Source: Paralvinella palmiformis
Lineage: Eukaryota; Annelida; Polychaeta; Terebellida; Alvinellidae
Assembly: GCA_025642065.1 (NCBI GenBank)
Contig: JAODUP010000014.1
Span: 965,001-1,029,000 of the forward strand
Reading direction: 5' to 3'
DNA: 64,000 nucleotides
The position numbers and the translations under genes were made by a program. Shown here piece after piece: positions 35,028 to 47,542 of the stretch. Below the pieces are notes generated by a model. That model worked only from the letters and a program-made list of their open reading frames with translations, ran no database searches and was not told where the DNA came from. Positions within the stretch are counted from its first letter, which is position 1. Every line of letters starts with the position of its first letter.

Positions 35028-35081
<54 letters not shown>
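34963..35081. repeat. compound (GA)n-(CA)n-(TA)n microsatellite
   Basis: GA-rich, CA and TA runs follow in order. The TA run starts the repeated unit described at 35082. Confidence 0.95.
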
Positions 35082-35087
<6 letters not shown>

Positions 35088-35751
35088 CTGTTGTTTATTA
35101 CGTTATGCCTATCAGGCATTTCCGTTGCGTTTAACTTGTTGTGTTCATTTACCGTGTGAAAGTTAATTTAGTGCTGTATATTTCGTGCGCCATTTGAGTC
35201 TGTTAGACATTTGGCCTGGGAATCCAGCACTTAAATGACTGTAGCAGGCACAGCACGTTCATAAAGCATTATAAGTACTCCTGACCCTGAGGAATAGAAA
35301 ATAAAAACAAAGGTTACGTCTTATTTGAAAATGTTAATATATAGAACGGCAATTCCGCCATAACGGTCTGCTAAAGCGCAGATGTATATTTTTATAACAG
35401 TGACGAGTAGGTCAAGTATTTATTGGATTTGTATGTTTATGGGGTATATCAGCAAATATCACACCAGGCATATTATGCTGCGGTTGAGATGTTCCGGCTT
35501 CTGTGCGTGGACACTGTATGTTTCCTGGTCTGCGGATTCTACGGAAAGTTTATATAGAGCTGTATATTCCGAACACTATGTGCGTCTTTGGAGGGACGCC
35601 GTTTAAGTGTCTGGCCTGGTTATCCGGCATTTAAATGACTGTAGCAGGCACAGTACGCTCTTAAAGCATTATAAGTACTCCTCACTCGGGAATAGAAACA
35701 CTGCATCACATCTCTAGTAGTGGCATTGGGCAGAGCTCGCGTGGTTTAGGT
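35082..35751 (+). repeat. two partial copies of the repeat linked to copy B
   Basis: A segment beginning GCTGTATATT and continuing through GGCCTGG, TTAAATGACTGTAGCAGGCA, AAAGCATTATAAGTACTCCT and GGAATAGAAA occurs at about 35173-35310 and again at 35561-35698. Just after the first, GCCATAACGGTCTGCTAAAG and GCAGATGTA match the middle of copies A and B. The start (TTGTTTATTA to TTCATTTACCGTGTGAAA) also resembles 36364-36430, after the next TA array. The region is thus a rearranged tandem of one family. Confidence 0.7.
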
Positions 35752-36314
35752 GTTTATATAACAACTTCAGTTGCTTATAAAATTCACCTTAGTTTTGGGA
35801 GGAAATAGTATTTCCTAGGTCTAGTTATGTCCAGTTTGTACTATGGAATTCAAAACTAACTCTAGTCTGCTTGTCGTAAATAACATTTAAGCACGTTCTT
35901 AAAACAATAGTTTGTATAGAAGAGATTAGCTATGGTTTGAAAAGGTTAACATATAATTCTAACAGCACAAAACTACGACGCTATAACAGCCTGTTTTAGC
36001 ACAGATGTCAGTTTTTAATAACAGTTAAGCTATCTGCCTGTTGTAGAAACTGACCTTTGAAGACAGTGGCCATTTTCGGAATATAGTTTATATAGTATTG
36101 CTTTGAAGAAAGATACAGTAACTGAAAATAGCTATTACATAGAGCTGCTTAGATAATTAACCTCAACATTCTCACACCTGCTGTCATCTGACTTGGGTGT
36201 TCTAATACCAGACATCATGGCTGTAGGTGATTCGCTTTTTGTTGTTTGGCGACTTAGAGACTGGTGAGACATTACACATGTCTCAGCATGAAAACTCGCC
36301 ACTCTGGATTCAGT
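35752..36314 (+). repeat. unclassified dispersed repeat, copy B
   Basis: It aligns with 1647-2229 along its length and in the same orientation. It keeps the terminal nested stem-loop: the outer arms are TGGCGACTT (36247-36255) and AACTCGCCA (36293-36301), and the inner arms are GAGACAT and ATGTCTC (36266-36284). A TA array begins about ten bases after the end. Confidence 0.8.
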
Positions 36315-36319
36315 ACAGG

Positions 36320-36322
<3 letters not shown>

Positions 36323-36364
<42 letters not shown>
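36323..36364. repeat. (TA)n microsatellite
   Basis: A TA run of about 40 bases that separates copy B from a segment resembling 35082-35170. Confidence 0.95.
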
Positions 36365-36371
<7 letters not shown>

Positions 36372-36439
36372 TATTATTGCGTACAAAATATTTCCCTTGT
36401 TTTAACTTTGTTCATTTAACATGTGAAAAAGTTCTAAAT

Positions 36440-36963
36440 AACCTGTGACAGGAGAAGTATGCAGCGTGATTCATACTGTAGCCGCTGTTTGTTACAGTGA
36501 CCCGTAAGAAGAAAATGGCCTGTTTTGTATACACACTTGCCAAGTATTATTAATGGGCCGTAGAGTCACTGGACCGTGAATGGTTGCGCCAACCTTTTTA
36601 TAAGAGATTCAGTCGCGAAGAGAAACGCTCTACAGACAGTCTAAAACTCAATCCCGAACGTTTTATTGTAGACTACATTATCAAGATGGTATAAATCAGT
36701 TGACCTTTTCCCATTCACTACGAAGTAAGACTAAACATAAGAAGACCTACTTTAAAATGTTCCTATATTTATGTGGCATTTCCTGTTGAGGTTGCCTGCA
36801 CAAATCCCATGTTTCACCAGCACCGAGTCAACACGAATAACCCACTCACCTAATTATTCAATAATAATAGACCGAGTATTCACTCTTAATAATAACACAG
36901 GTAAAATATCGTTCTTTTTATGTCATTTAATATATTTATAATTAGCCAGTTCAACATTGGATT
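36440..36963. other. unannotated stretch
   Basis: No gene or clear repeat is recognised. Confidence 0.4.
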
Positions 36964-37140
36964 TATTTTGCAGTATAGAGTAATGAGTCTACAAATTAAC
37001 AGCACCTGGGTTTAAACCCCTGTCGGGTTATGTCAGCAGGGTGTTTCATCTTTAACTTCGCCTCGTTAGTTTTGAAGTTCGCTCAGCCAATTTTGCCTAC
37101 TATATGAAAACTGGGTGTAATTCATATAAATGCTTAAAAT
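36964..37140 (+). mobile_element. tRNA-derived SINE, family 1
   Basis: The head is eroded, but CCTGGGTTTAAACCCCTGTC keeps the B-box/T-arm-like stem. The body has GGGTGTTTCATCTTTAACTT, CGCCTCGTTAGTTTTGAAG and CAGCCAATTTTGCCTACTA, in the family order. Confidence 0.7.
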
Positions 37141-37161
37141 GAATGTAATATATCTATCTAT

Positions 37162-37163
<2 letters not shown>

Positions 37164-37250
<87 letters not shown>
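37164..37250. repeat. (TA)n microsatellite
   Basis: About 85 bases of uninterrupted TA, one of the longest pure TA arrays here. Confidence 0.97.
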
Positions 37251-37253
<3 letters not shown>

Positions 37254-37439
37254 GAGAAATACATTTTTTACTTACTTTGTAACATATTTACCGAAATTAA
37301 ATTAACAGTAATAGATTTAAATTCTATGCAGTCATACCCCGTCCTACATTATTAATTGGTTCTACAAGCCTTAAGGTAACTCGTTTTTTTTACGTAAACC
37401 GGAAGTAATACCTTAAAATGCCCTAAGTGAATGAGAATT

Positions 37440-38155
37440 CAGTCTTCCAGAAGTATGTGGAACCTCAGTGAAACGTATCGGATGAGTTGGCTGCGAAGCT
37501 CTACACAAACCTTGTTTAGTACACCAAGAACCGTGTCTGGCTCTGTAAAGGAGCAATACTAGCACCAGAAGCAAATTGTACAGCCAGTTAACTGAAGATT
37601 CCTTCAATCTATTCGAGCTGAACCAAGAAATTACTTCCCCATTGATAATGCTATCGATTCCAACGAGCCAGTTAATTATCCTACCGAGTTGCTGGATTCC
37701 TTGGACGTTCAAGGAGGGAATGGTAGTAATGCTGTTGAGAAAACATTTGGATCCTCCAAACGTATGCAATGGAACACGACTGATCGTGGAATAGATGCTG
37801 CCTCATCGGTTGAAAGCTGTGATTACGACTGGACACGATAGAGGAGAAACAGGGTTTTTTTTTCCATTCCAGCAATGCCTTTGATATCACAAGACATCCG
37901 TTTTGAGTGCAAGATACTTCAGTAAGAGCCAGCTTTACAATGTCCATCAATAAATCCTAGGGTCAGTCATTGAAGACATTCTGTCGTCACCTAATGGAAT
38001 CGTGCTTCTCTCATGGTCAGTTCTACGTTAGATGTTCAAGATTTGTAAACGGAAGGAATTTATTCATCCTCACTCCCAGTGGACAAATCAAGAATTTTGT
38101 ATACTCTGCTGCCTCACAATGTGCACAAATTGATTGCGATAGTTATCTTTTATAG
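37440..38155 (+). pseudogene. Helitron Rep-helicase C-terminal remnant
   Basis: Frames on the + strand follow the C-terminal half of the Pif1-like helicase of Helitrons in order. They show VWLCKGAILAPEAN (about 37530), VNYPTELLDSL (37671), a GMVVMLLRKHLDPPNVCNGT region with RLIVE (about 37716-37790), VRASFTMSINKS-GQSLK (37923-37970, the motif VI region with a stop in it) and CFSHGQFYVRCSR (38000). It ends with NLFILTPSGQIKNFVYSAA. At least three frame changes and several stops show it is dead. The Rep endonuclease half, the Walker A part and the Helitron 3' hairpin/CTRR end were not found. Confidence 0.85.
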
Positions 38156-39620
38156 TTTTTTATTGTGCATCTCAATATATTGTTTAATCATTGATTTTCG
38201 CTTTTTTTAAATTATTCTATACCCTTAATCTTGTTAAACTATAAAATGATGTTTCAAATGAAAACAAGTTATCCCTTAATACTGGGGCTCATAAAGGTTT
38301 AATTAAATGTGGAATGAGGCATCAATTACATTTTGAATATGTTTGTAATTGCATCATATAATGTTTATCCTAAAATTACTTGTATAGTCTAGTGTTGTTT
38401 TTTATTGATATTTGCACACACAAATTACGGAATTAGCAAAATGATGGAATTTGAATTGTAATTAACTTAAACAGCTGAATATAAAAACTTCTCTGAAACA
38501 TGATTGTAATACTTTCAGCGAAAGTGGAGGTTGTAACTCGATTATTATTTGGTTACTATTAAGTTCTTTGGTAATAAATTGGCGATGTGTAAGATCTTCT
38601 GTTTCTGTGTAAGATAAGCTTCGCCAAATTTTCAACCAAACAAACATAAAGTTCCTGATCAGCGATCTTTTCTTCATTTGGCTATATGCCAGAAAATGCT
38701 ATCGTTGTTGATTACAAGGCAAAAGGCTACATCTAATAAACATACAAAGCTAGTAATTGTTATAACCAATCAACCGTCACATATGAGGATGATAACGAAA
38801 TAAAACCTTTTCAGTCTACCCACGTTGCATTCATCCACAGCAGTCAACTATAATTATTAATATAATACAGAACTAAAAATGGATATTCAAAGTATTAGCC
38901 TAAATCTATCAACAAATATATGCAGGTTTCTGAATGATAATATATGATTATCATTCAGTCATTTTATGTTCACTAAGTAAAATCGGTCGAAATTTAACGA
39001 TCGCTATATTGATTGGTTATGTATAACGATGTTGTATTATCACATAGATTATTTTTTAATTTATTATTTCAGAATCAATTACGTGCTATGTTACCTATTA
39101 TATTTAAAAACAACCACGATTATGGCTGAGCAATATGCTATTTAATACTTATTCATAACCTTTTGTTTTCAGTGAAGCATATGTTTCAAATACATATTTT
39201 GCAAGCTCAAAATGCACGTGTAAAGCCGAATACATCCATTCAAATAGTTTTCAACACTAAGTTCGATTGTTTGTACGAATTATGTTGTAGAATAAGATGT
39301 GAAATGTGTATTTAAGATATTGATATGAACAAAGCCAGATATATTTTACCACAAGCCAAATTACTATTTAAGATTAGCATTGCACTAATGTGGCTGATAA
39401 GCAATATTAGTGTTACCGGTTAGAACATTCTCGATAAGTATGTGTTCAACGAAGTTACATATTTTCCATCAATTACTAAGGATCTTAAAGCAAATCCTCA
39501 TTTTCAAGGTACATGTACCATATTATGTTTGTGAATATAGATGAAAGTAAATCCATACTTTATCCGTGTCATACAAATACAAATAGTATCAACTTCTTCA
39601 TGGGTATCAAAATTGTATTG
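38156..39620. other. unannotated stretch with one palindrome
   Basis: AT-rich and without a supported gene. It contains the inverted repeat at 38930-38958. The 3' end of the Helitron should lie here, if preserved, but I could not place it. Confidence 0.4.
38930..38958. repeat. perfect 12-bp inverted repeat
   Basis: CTGAATGATAAT (38930-38941), a 5-base spacer, and ATTATCATTCAG (38947-38958). Confidence 0.9.
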
Positions 39621-39625
39621 GCTAT

Positions 39626-39708
39626 CTTAGTTATTGACCTTCTTAGGAATATAATTTATAAACTACATTAAACAGTCAGGAGCTACTCCACAGTGAGTTA
39701 GAGATTCT
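39626..39708 (-). repeat. third copy of the intron-1 dispersed repeat, inverted
   Basis: On the minus strand it reads CTAACTCACTGTGGAGTAGC, TCCTGACTGTTTAATGTAGT, then TTATATTCCTAAGAAGGTCA. This matches copies 1 and 2 in intron 1 of the MYND gene from the (TA)n onward. Here the microsatellite half is missing. Confidence 0.82.
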
Positions 39709-39795
39709 TATCAAGAAAGCAAACACTCTAATTGGTTAGAATACAGCTGATTTCAATACACACAAGAATGCGCGCGAGTAGTACTCACCCACACG

Positions 39796-39997
<202 letters not shown>

Positions 39998-40144
39998 AAC
40001 CTATGTATGTTGTATCTTACATATGAATTATGGAACACAGAGAAACAAATGTATGCATATACATATACCATTATATAACTATATTGAAATGAGTCATACC
40101 CTCCCATAAACGTATACTAGTATATTGTTAAAAAAGACAATAAT

Positions 40145-40145
40145 G

Positions 40146-40197
<52 letters not shown>
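40145..40197. repeat. (AAT)n trinucleotide array
   Basis: About 17 AAT units. No LINE 3' end adjoins it, unlike the AAT/ATT arrays at 18830, 19860 and 47494. Confidence 0.95.
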
Positions 40198-40198
<1 letters not shown>

Positions 40199-40254
40199 TA
40201 TTCAATCATTTTGTAGCATTTTAATATTTCGCTATCTTAATACAAATCATAACA

Positions 40255-40480
40255 TAAGAATACTTCGACATAACTCTAACTTAACAAAGTATATCTTGCC
40301 ATAACGGTATCTTCAGAAAACTGTACCTTGAAAAACTGTACCCTAACAGAAGTATAGTTTTATATAACTATACCTTGACAATAATATACCTTGAAATAAC
40401 TGTGCTATGACATAACTGTACTTTGAAATAAATGTACCTCAACACAACTGTACTTTGCCATAACTGTATTTTGAATTGTA
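40255..40480 (+). repeat. degenerate 16-bp tandem repeat
   Basis: About twelve units fit the pattern CTTTGACATAACTGTA. The best preserved are around 40340-40470. Units vary mostly at positions 3-7, and one carries a longer insertion (agttttatataactata). There is no coding frame. Confidence 0.8.
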
Positions 40481-40619
40481 ACTGATTACGCTTAATTAAT
40501 GCTCCTTTCCCTGTTTGGTGACAACTTTTTTAAATATTCGTACAGGATATATTCACATAACTAACATCAGAACAAGAGATACTTGTCATTTAATAGGATT
40601 GTTGGTTGCTTAATTCATC

Positions 40620-40752
40620 GATTGCTTGATTGATTGGTCGTTCTATTGATCAATTGATTGATTTATTGATTGATTACGTGCGTGAGTGAGTGAGTGAGTG
40701 AGTGAGTGAGTGAGTGAGTGAGTGAGTGAGTGAGTGAGTGAGTGAGTGAGTG
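40620..40752. repeat. compound (ATTG)n-(GAGT)n array
   Basis: Loose ATTG units are followed by about 17 perfect GAGT units. It is the inverse of the ACTC/AATC compound at 9619. Confidence 0.92.
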
Positions 40753-40759
40753 AGCTTAA

Positions 40760-42190
40760 CGACACATTGGCATAAAAAAGCCATATCGTGTCGCCTTGTT
40801 TTCGGAGCACTTTTACGACGTGAACGAAGATGGATGGGCTCAAATCTAAATAATTATAACCGCAGGATATTTGGTATTTATCAGGTACGGTCGATAACAT
40901 GGTCGTATAGTGGACGATATATTTAATCACTGCTTATCAACATGCCGAAGCTCAAGTCAATATCGCAATAATATCACCACGTAGTCACCGAGTCGGTAGT
41001 AATTGGCACCCAGCCAATTATGCGCCAATTCGTGATTTTTCTGACGAACTAAGGCACTACATATAACTTTACCCCCACCTCCCCCTAAATAATGGATAGT
41101 TAGATATATGATAACATGAAACTTTATACTGCCGTTGAAAATTTAAAAGGAAAATTTTTAAAAAGTAGCCTGATGTTTAAACGGGGTAGCAGGTAGACAA
41201 CGATTCTAGGTCATGCTACTCCCTCCATTTCCTTTGTAAATATTAATGTATCGTTTGTGTAACTATGTATGCACATGGGAATGGAAACAAATCTATCTAT
41301 CTGTCTATCTGAACTGAGCATTAATGTTTACGCCATAAACAACAAGGCTAGGGTATGAATTTTCTATCGTGAGATAAAATCGTATTTTCTGTGCAATTAT
41401 ATCGTGTAATAAAACAAACTCTCCTATTTTATTGCACAAAATACTTACATTAAATAAAAAAAATTCCATCCTAAATTAGATGTCCTAAATGTTCATGATG
41501 TCGTAACAAAGCTTAATTTAATTCGTGTCTGAATCATTACTCGCACTTTTTAAACCAGAACGGTATATATCATCTCGGATGCAGTTGCTAAACCTTTTCC
41601 TCTGTCACTGACCTATCTGATGTACATTTATTTTGTGTTTTAATCCTAAACCTCTACAGGTGAACACATTTCCTCGGCTTATTCAACCAGGTGCTCTTTA
41701 TTGTGCGAGGAAACACATATTTAGATTGCTGCATGAAGATTCGATATTTTATTATGTATTCAGTGATGTTGTTTTTTCTTCTTCATTTCATGAATACTCT
41801 TAACCTGAACAACATAGCTATTGTGTGGGCTTGTACTAAGATCAAGTGGTTAATTCTGTAATGAGATGTAGTCTCGTTTTTACGCACTCAGTAAAGGTGG
41901 TCCACATTGGAAAATCATTCGCAATTAATCTTAGATAATTATATATCTTAGAATTATCAACTTTAGTGTCTCGGTGAATAAACATTATATGTCGCTATTA
42001 TCTGCTAGTTATAACCAATTCTTAAAAGTTTGATATTTCTACGGGTTTGTTGACTCTCCTCTCCCGTTACCAACAGAACAAATCCGTTGATATTTCAGTG
42101 TTTATTCAAACAATAAAAATAATAAAATGCCTTTACAATCACAATCATATTTGATAAAATTATCAACTAACTAACCTAATAAGATACTAA
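40760..42190. other. unannotated stretch
   Basis: No gene or transposon protein remnant. A GTCT/ATCT-rich patch lies near 41290-41312. Confidence 0.4.
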
Positions 42191-42194
42191 AAGT

Positions 42195-42196
<2 letters not shown>

Positions 42197-42263
<67 letters not shown>
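42197..42263. repeat. (TA)n microsatellite
   Basis: A TA run of about 66 bases. Confidence 0.97.
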
Positions 42264-42267
<4 letters not shown>

Positions 42268-44700
42268 TGGGTGAAAAAATAACACAATCAGAATACACCT
42301 AGATATTTTTAATGGAGTTATGCGTAAAGGAAGGTAGATTTGTATTCTTGTGTCATAATCTGAATTAATTATTACATACATCTTCTATTCACGCATATTA
42401 ATATTTCAAATTCAGTCAGATGGTGTATTTATGCCCCTGAAGTGAAAAACGTTTTCTTCTTCAAATAACTCTTCTTGTGTATCTTAAAGTTCAGAGACTT
42501 AGATATTTTAATCTGTCATGAATATGATGGTTTCTCAAGTTTTTATCTGTCTCAAGTTGTTATCCTGATTATCATCAATACGTTTCTAAAGAGACCTATT
42601 TCACTGAGAAAAAATAGGAAATGTTTTAATGGTTATTAACATTTTTGGAAACTATCTAGGTTACCTTGATCATCTTGTAATTCTCTAAAATATGGTATCT
42701 AGTAACCGTGTAGCTGAGCATTGACTTAGTAATACAAAGGAGATACGCAAATAATCTTTGTCTATAATGGTCACATTTGATTCTGTGAGAGAGACTGGGA
42801 TTAGTAGCATATTTTAGTTTGGCAGTAATTCCTCTAATGAATAATAAACCCATCAAAAATTTGTCATTTATATCTGAATCTGTTGAAAACGCATTTGCTG
42901 TCCTTTTAAAGAAATAGTTATTAAATAGCAAGCGCATGCAACGTCGACAGCCAACATACAAAAACGATCTATCTCGGTATTGAACAGTTACCTGTCTTTA
43001 AATAAGAAGATTTTGTTTGGTTTTTCATATAGAGTGTTTTGCTCATTTTGGTCTCTTTTGTTCTCAGAGATCCTCTATTTGTTATGCTTTGTCCGATTTC
43101 CTATGTTTGATATTCGGTATTTCACATAATCCCCCCCCCCATTTGAGATAATTTCGAAGCAGTGCTGCATTAAATATAATTTTATAGCGATTTATGCATA
43201 TCCGAATCTTCCCTTTAGAAGAAACACGATTATTTCCTACATTGGTGGTATGTAATTCACCTGTAATTACATAACTTTTCGCGTGTTCTTAATTTCGCGT
43301 TTCCCCACTCATTAACCAATTCGCGGAGCTAAATATTCGCGTATTGCAAACTTAGTTCATGAACCACACACACGAAAGTCAGTGACCTCCGTAATTACAG
43401 TATTAAGTAAACTTGAATGCATTAATGACAGTATGGAAATGCTAGATAAATATGTCATTAAGCATTAGCTCCCATAACTAAATAAATCTGATTATTTCCA
43501 ATCCACAGCTTATAGCTAATTTAGTTATTTCGGTTATGAATACATGTATGTGTATACAATCTCACGTCACGCATAATATTCTAGACGCATTCAACTTATT
43601 CAAGATATCAAAACGTAACTTTTATACCAACTTAAACTGGTCAAATTGTAGATTGAAATGATTGGGGAATTCGCGGTAACATTGCCAAAGGTAATACGTT
43701 TAGGCCGAGTATCAGTTTATTATTTTATTCATTTGATATTCATCCCCCAAGGCAGAATTATTTCACTAGTCGAAGGCCATACCCATTTAAAACTCGATCA
43801 GATGGTTTCTGTTAACATCCAATTGGCAAGCAGAGCTAAAATAATTGTAACAACAAATAGATGCAATGTTTTAACCTTGTTTCTGTCCCATACGTTTTGT
43901 ATGAACTACTTCCCAGTTCAAGACGTTCTTCTATTCTGGCTCTGTTGACCTATAATTCTGTTCATAGTCGGATCGTTATGCTAGCGTTTTGATATCCAAA
44001 TGACACTCAGTAGGCAATATTTGCCAATTTTACACGAGAGACTAAAACGCCTTCATCCTTGTTCAGGTATAAAGTAGGAGGTCTACAGACTTCATTTGAC
44101 CCCAGTGACATAAGACGCGAAGTAGGGCCAATGGGAGTGATTCATCTCAACCAGATGAAAACCAAGGGGCATATTGGTCTTTTAACAGTCAATAATGAAT
44201 GGAATGGTACATTTTAAAGCTGATATCAGTAGAGCTTTTTAAGCAGGAAACAAAATCATTGGAGACAATATACGTTTGTACTGGTTTATGGGTGTTGTCG
44301 TTCATATGCAATTCCCTTTCAATAATAGGTCACCTTGAACGCGCTAACCACAAGTGGAAGGCTGTTAAGAAAGCCGACCGACAAAATATTTGGAAGATAT
44401 AGCAAGAAGCCACCAGAGTTGTCCGAAAATTGAAAGGCGTCCCACATTCTGACAGACACCTAAAATTCCCCACGCAGGTATTTCGAAGATATCCTGGTGA
44501 ATTGATACACAGACATAAAATCATGAAGGCATTATACAAATAGTTCAGATAGCATACGTCTACCACTATCTAGGGCAAGATAAACCCGTAAATACGACCT
44601 AAAGCTGAAGAACAAATACTGTAGATGAAATTTAAAACATAATACCTGGTTGACTTGAAGAAGTAAGTTGAATACAGTAAACCTAGATTTGCATACATGT
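42264..44700. other. long unannotated intergenic stretch
   Basis: The open frames at 42656-42961 (minus), 43658-43948 and 44199-44402 have no motif I recognise and no convincing splice sites. A poly-C run lies at 43132-43141. Confidence 0.35.
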
Positions 44701-44702
44701 GT

Positions 44703-44704
<2 letters not shown>

Positions 44705-44768
<64 letters not shown>
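44705..44768. repeat. compound (TA)n-(GA)n microsatellite
   Basis: A TA run of about 34 bases and a GA run of about 27 bases. Confidence 0.96.
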
Positions 44769-44771
<3 letters not shown>

Positions 44772-44799
44772 TTGGCTGCTTGGTTGGTATGATTATTCC

Positions 44800-44945
44800 C
44801 GACAATGGTCACACCTAGGATACAGGGCAGGGGAACGACTCCTTAGGAAAACAACCTTCAAAAATAGGCTCGATAAAGATTCGAACCCACAACCTAGAAA
44901 GTGGCAGCGCAATGCTCTACCTACTGCTCAAACTCAACGCTGATT
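44800..44945 (-). mobile_element. tRNA-derived SINE, family 2, minus strand
   Basis: On the minus strand, GAGCAGTAGGTAGAGCATTG is the A-box region and TTGTGGGTTCGAATCTTTAT is the B-box region. GTTTTCCTAAGGAGTCG and GTATCCTAGGTGTGACC follow. The layout matches 17252-17392. The head looks like a recognisable tRNA 5' half with a GTAGAGCA D-arm. Confidence 0.72.
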
Positions 44946-44949
44946 AATA

Positions 44950-45650
44950 CGGTTATATGCTATTAGTGTTCGTATAATTGTTAGAGTGAATTACGATCAG
45001 GTAGTGAGTAACCGAAAACAGTCGCAGTGATAAAAACAGGTGGTTAGCAGGAAAAATAAAATGGCACCGAAAATGTGAGACAGATTAAAACCTGAATTTT
45101 ACTATATCTCTGTCAACATTTCTTGCCTTTAAGTGATATATAGTCAGTTTATTTCTTTATCGGTGAGCAGGTGTTGTGCTTAGAGTCGGTGCTGCTTAGA
45201 CTTCAGCGTGCAGTTCAATCCAGTAGGTTTCTGGAACGTACTTCATTCAAAATCGACTGTGACGAATGATCATTAATTAACACGAAGCTCTGTGCTATCA
45301 ACACAACAATAAAGGACGTGCTTTCATTTGGTCGTTTCAGCCACCGTTGTATTTCCAGTCTTCTTCGTCTTCGTTTCCTTTGCTTGTTCGCTAATGTAGC
45401 CGCAACAGTCGTTGATGGATGGTATTGTAGTCTATTAGAGTGCGCCGGTTCGGCCCAATACCTCTGACGTCAGCACTTGCGGTTACTGTTAGTCCTTATC
45501 AGTCTAACATCAACCCATTGACCAATCCAGCTCGGGTGTCCTTAACAGACGCCAAAGATCCTGCTGGCATAACTATCTGGTCACTGACACGTACAAGTCT
45601 CGTCACCTGAGGAATGGGCTATGAACAGGGTGGCCGTATTTCTCTTCATA
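44950..45650. other. unannotated stretch, locally GC-richer
   Basis: Positions 45350-45600 are less AT-rich than their surroundings, but no frame or repeat is recognised there. Confidence 0.35.
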
Positions 45651-45654
45651 ACAC

Positions 45655-45775
<121 letters not shown>

Positions 45776-45809
45776 CAGAGATATTGAGAGACAGAGACAG
45801 AGAGAATTG

Positions 45810-47130
45810 AGATGTTGTCAATGAATGGCGTGTTTGACTTGCTTTACGCTTGAAGTAACACCTTACGTAAAAACCGTGTTAACTACTTCATTGTATAACA
45901 CTAGAACTATATCCCCTATCGTAATTATCCTACAAATATACAGATGGTTATATACAGTGTTAGATAGAGCTTCATGTCACTGAAAATTTTTAATCGGATC
46001 TAAACAAACATATGTGAAACTCAGATTTTCTTCTCGCTCAGAGCGTTATTGCCGCATTGAAATCGCAATATACGTATCTGTGCTTGTATTCCTTCTTTCC
46101 CTGTAATTTATTTTTATTCTGTCACAGGAACTACGCGAATTACCCATTTCACCTTTTTGTCGAGATAATTTTAGGTGTAACAAAAACGAAGATATAATCA
46201 GCACCAATGAAGCATTTACACAAATAATAATTTTCACAACAAACACATTCTTATATGTCATATGGGTTTGATAAATGCACTTTCTTTTGCCCACGCCTTT
46301 AGTTTTATGTGTGTGGCTGTTTATCAACTTAACGTTCCACTCAACCATTGTGTACGACGCGAAAGTCGTGGAGAATTGGCCATAAATATGTTGTGTGGGT
46401 GGTGGCTTGAAGAAGGAATGGTATGTTCAGTTATATTTAGGCTCTGACACATTAGCTCTTATATTCCATAGCTGTGTAAATTCATCGTCCACTACTGGGC
46501 TTTATTTCGATGTAGACATCGAGCCGAGCTGTGAGCTGCGTCGTTGCCACTCCGTCAAATTGGTCTCCTTTGGTGGAGCTATCTTCTCACCAGTGAATCA
46601 TCGTGATCTCGTTGCGAGTCATCGTCTCACCATGAGTCATCGTCATCGCTATCCCATCATCAGCCACCATCACATCGTCGTCAAATCAAGCATTCAGTTG
46701 CGTTTCAACAGTTTATGTTCTGTCGCCATCTGGTTGTTATCTCGTGGGTATCAATGATCCCCGTACTATAGTAACATATTTGCTGGGAGGGTTATTTATC
46801 TGATTTGCGACTCTTCGGGGAGGGGGGGGTAGTTGGTTGATAACATTGTTTTATATCTATTTTCAAGTGATTAATTAAATTCTTATTTTGCTTACTAGTG
46901 TAAATATTAGTGTGAATGGACGTGCATGCAGCTAATGGCGATAGTTCTACTATAAACAAGGCGGTAACTTAAATGCTCTAATTACAAACCAATACATAAA
47001 TATTAAATATTTAACAAGTTCATTGAAACAATGTTTATTCATATGTTTTGACCATATATAAATCAGGATTTAAAAAAGTTAATATAATGTTTATATTAAT
47101 ATTCCCAATTGAATTCATAACTTTTTAATA
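45810..47130. other. unannotated stretch
   Basis: A TCATCG-rich patch (46600-46690) gives a 120-codon open frame on the + strand (46395-46757) without known motifs. A poly-G run lies at 46820-46828. Confidence 0.4.
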
Positions 47131-47159
47131 CTGATGCACAACTTATTTTATTGTTTGAG

Positions 47160-47419
<260 letters not shown>

Positions 47420-47492
47420 ATCTAGATTATTATATAGAATTTATTTTTAATTCTCAAAACTAAATGAATTTAGTGTTTATAAACTGTAATGG

Positions 47493-47493
<1 letters not shown>

Positions 47494-47542
<49 letters not shown>

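Noticed and set aside
40680..40752. CRISPR-like or satellite array
   Set aside because: It is a plain GAGT tetranucleotide repeat without spacers.
46395..46757. 120-codon frame with His/Ser-rich segment
   Set aside because: A TCATCG-type simple repeat causes it; there is no recognised domain.
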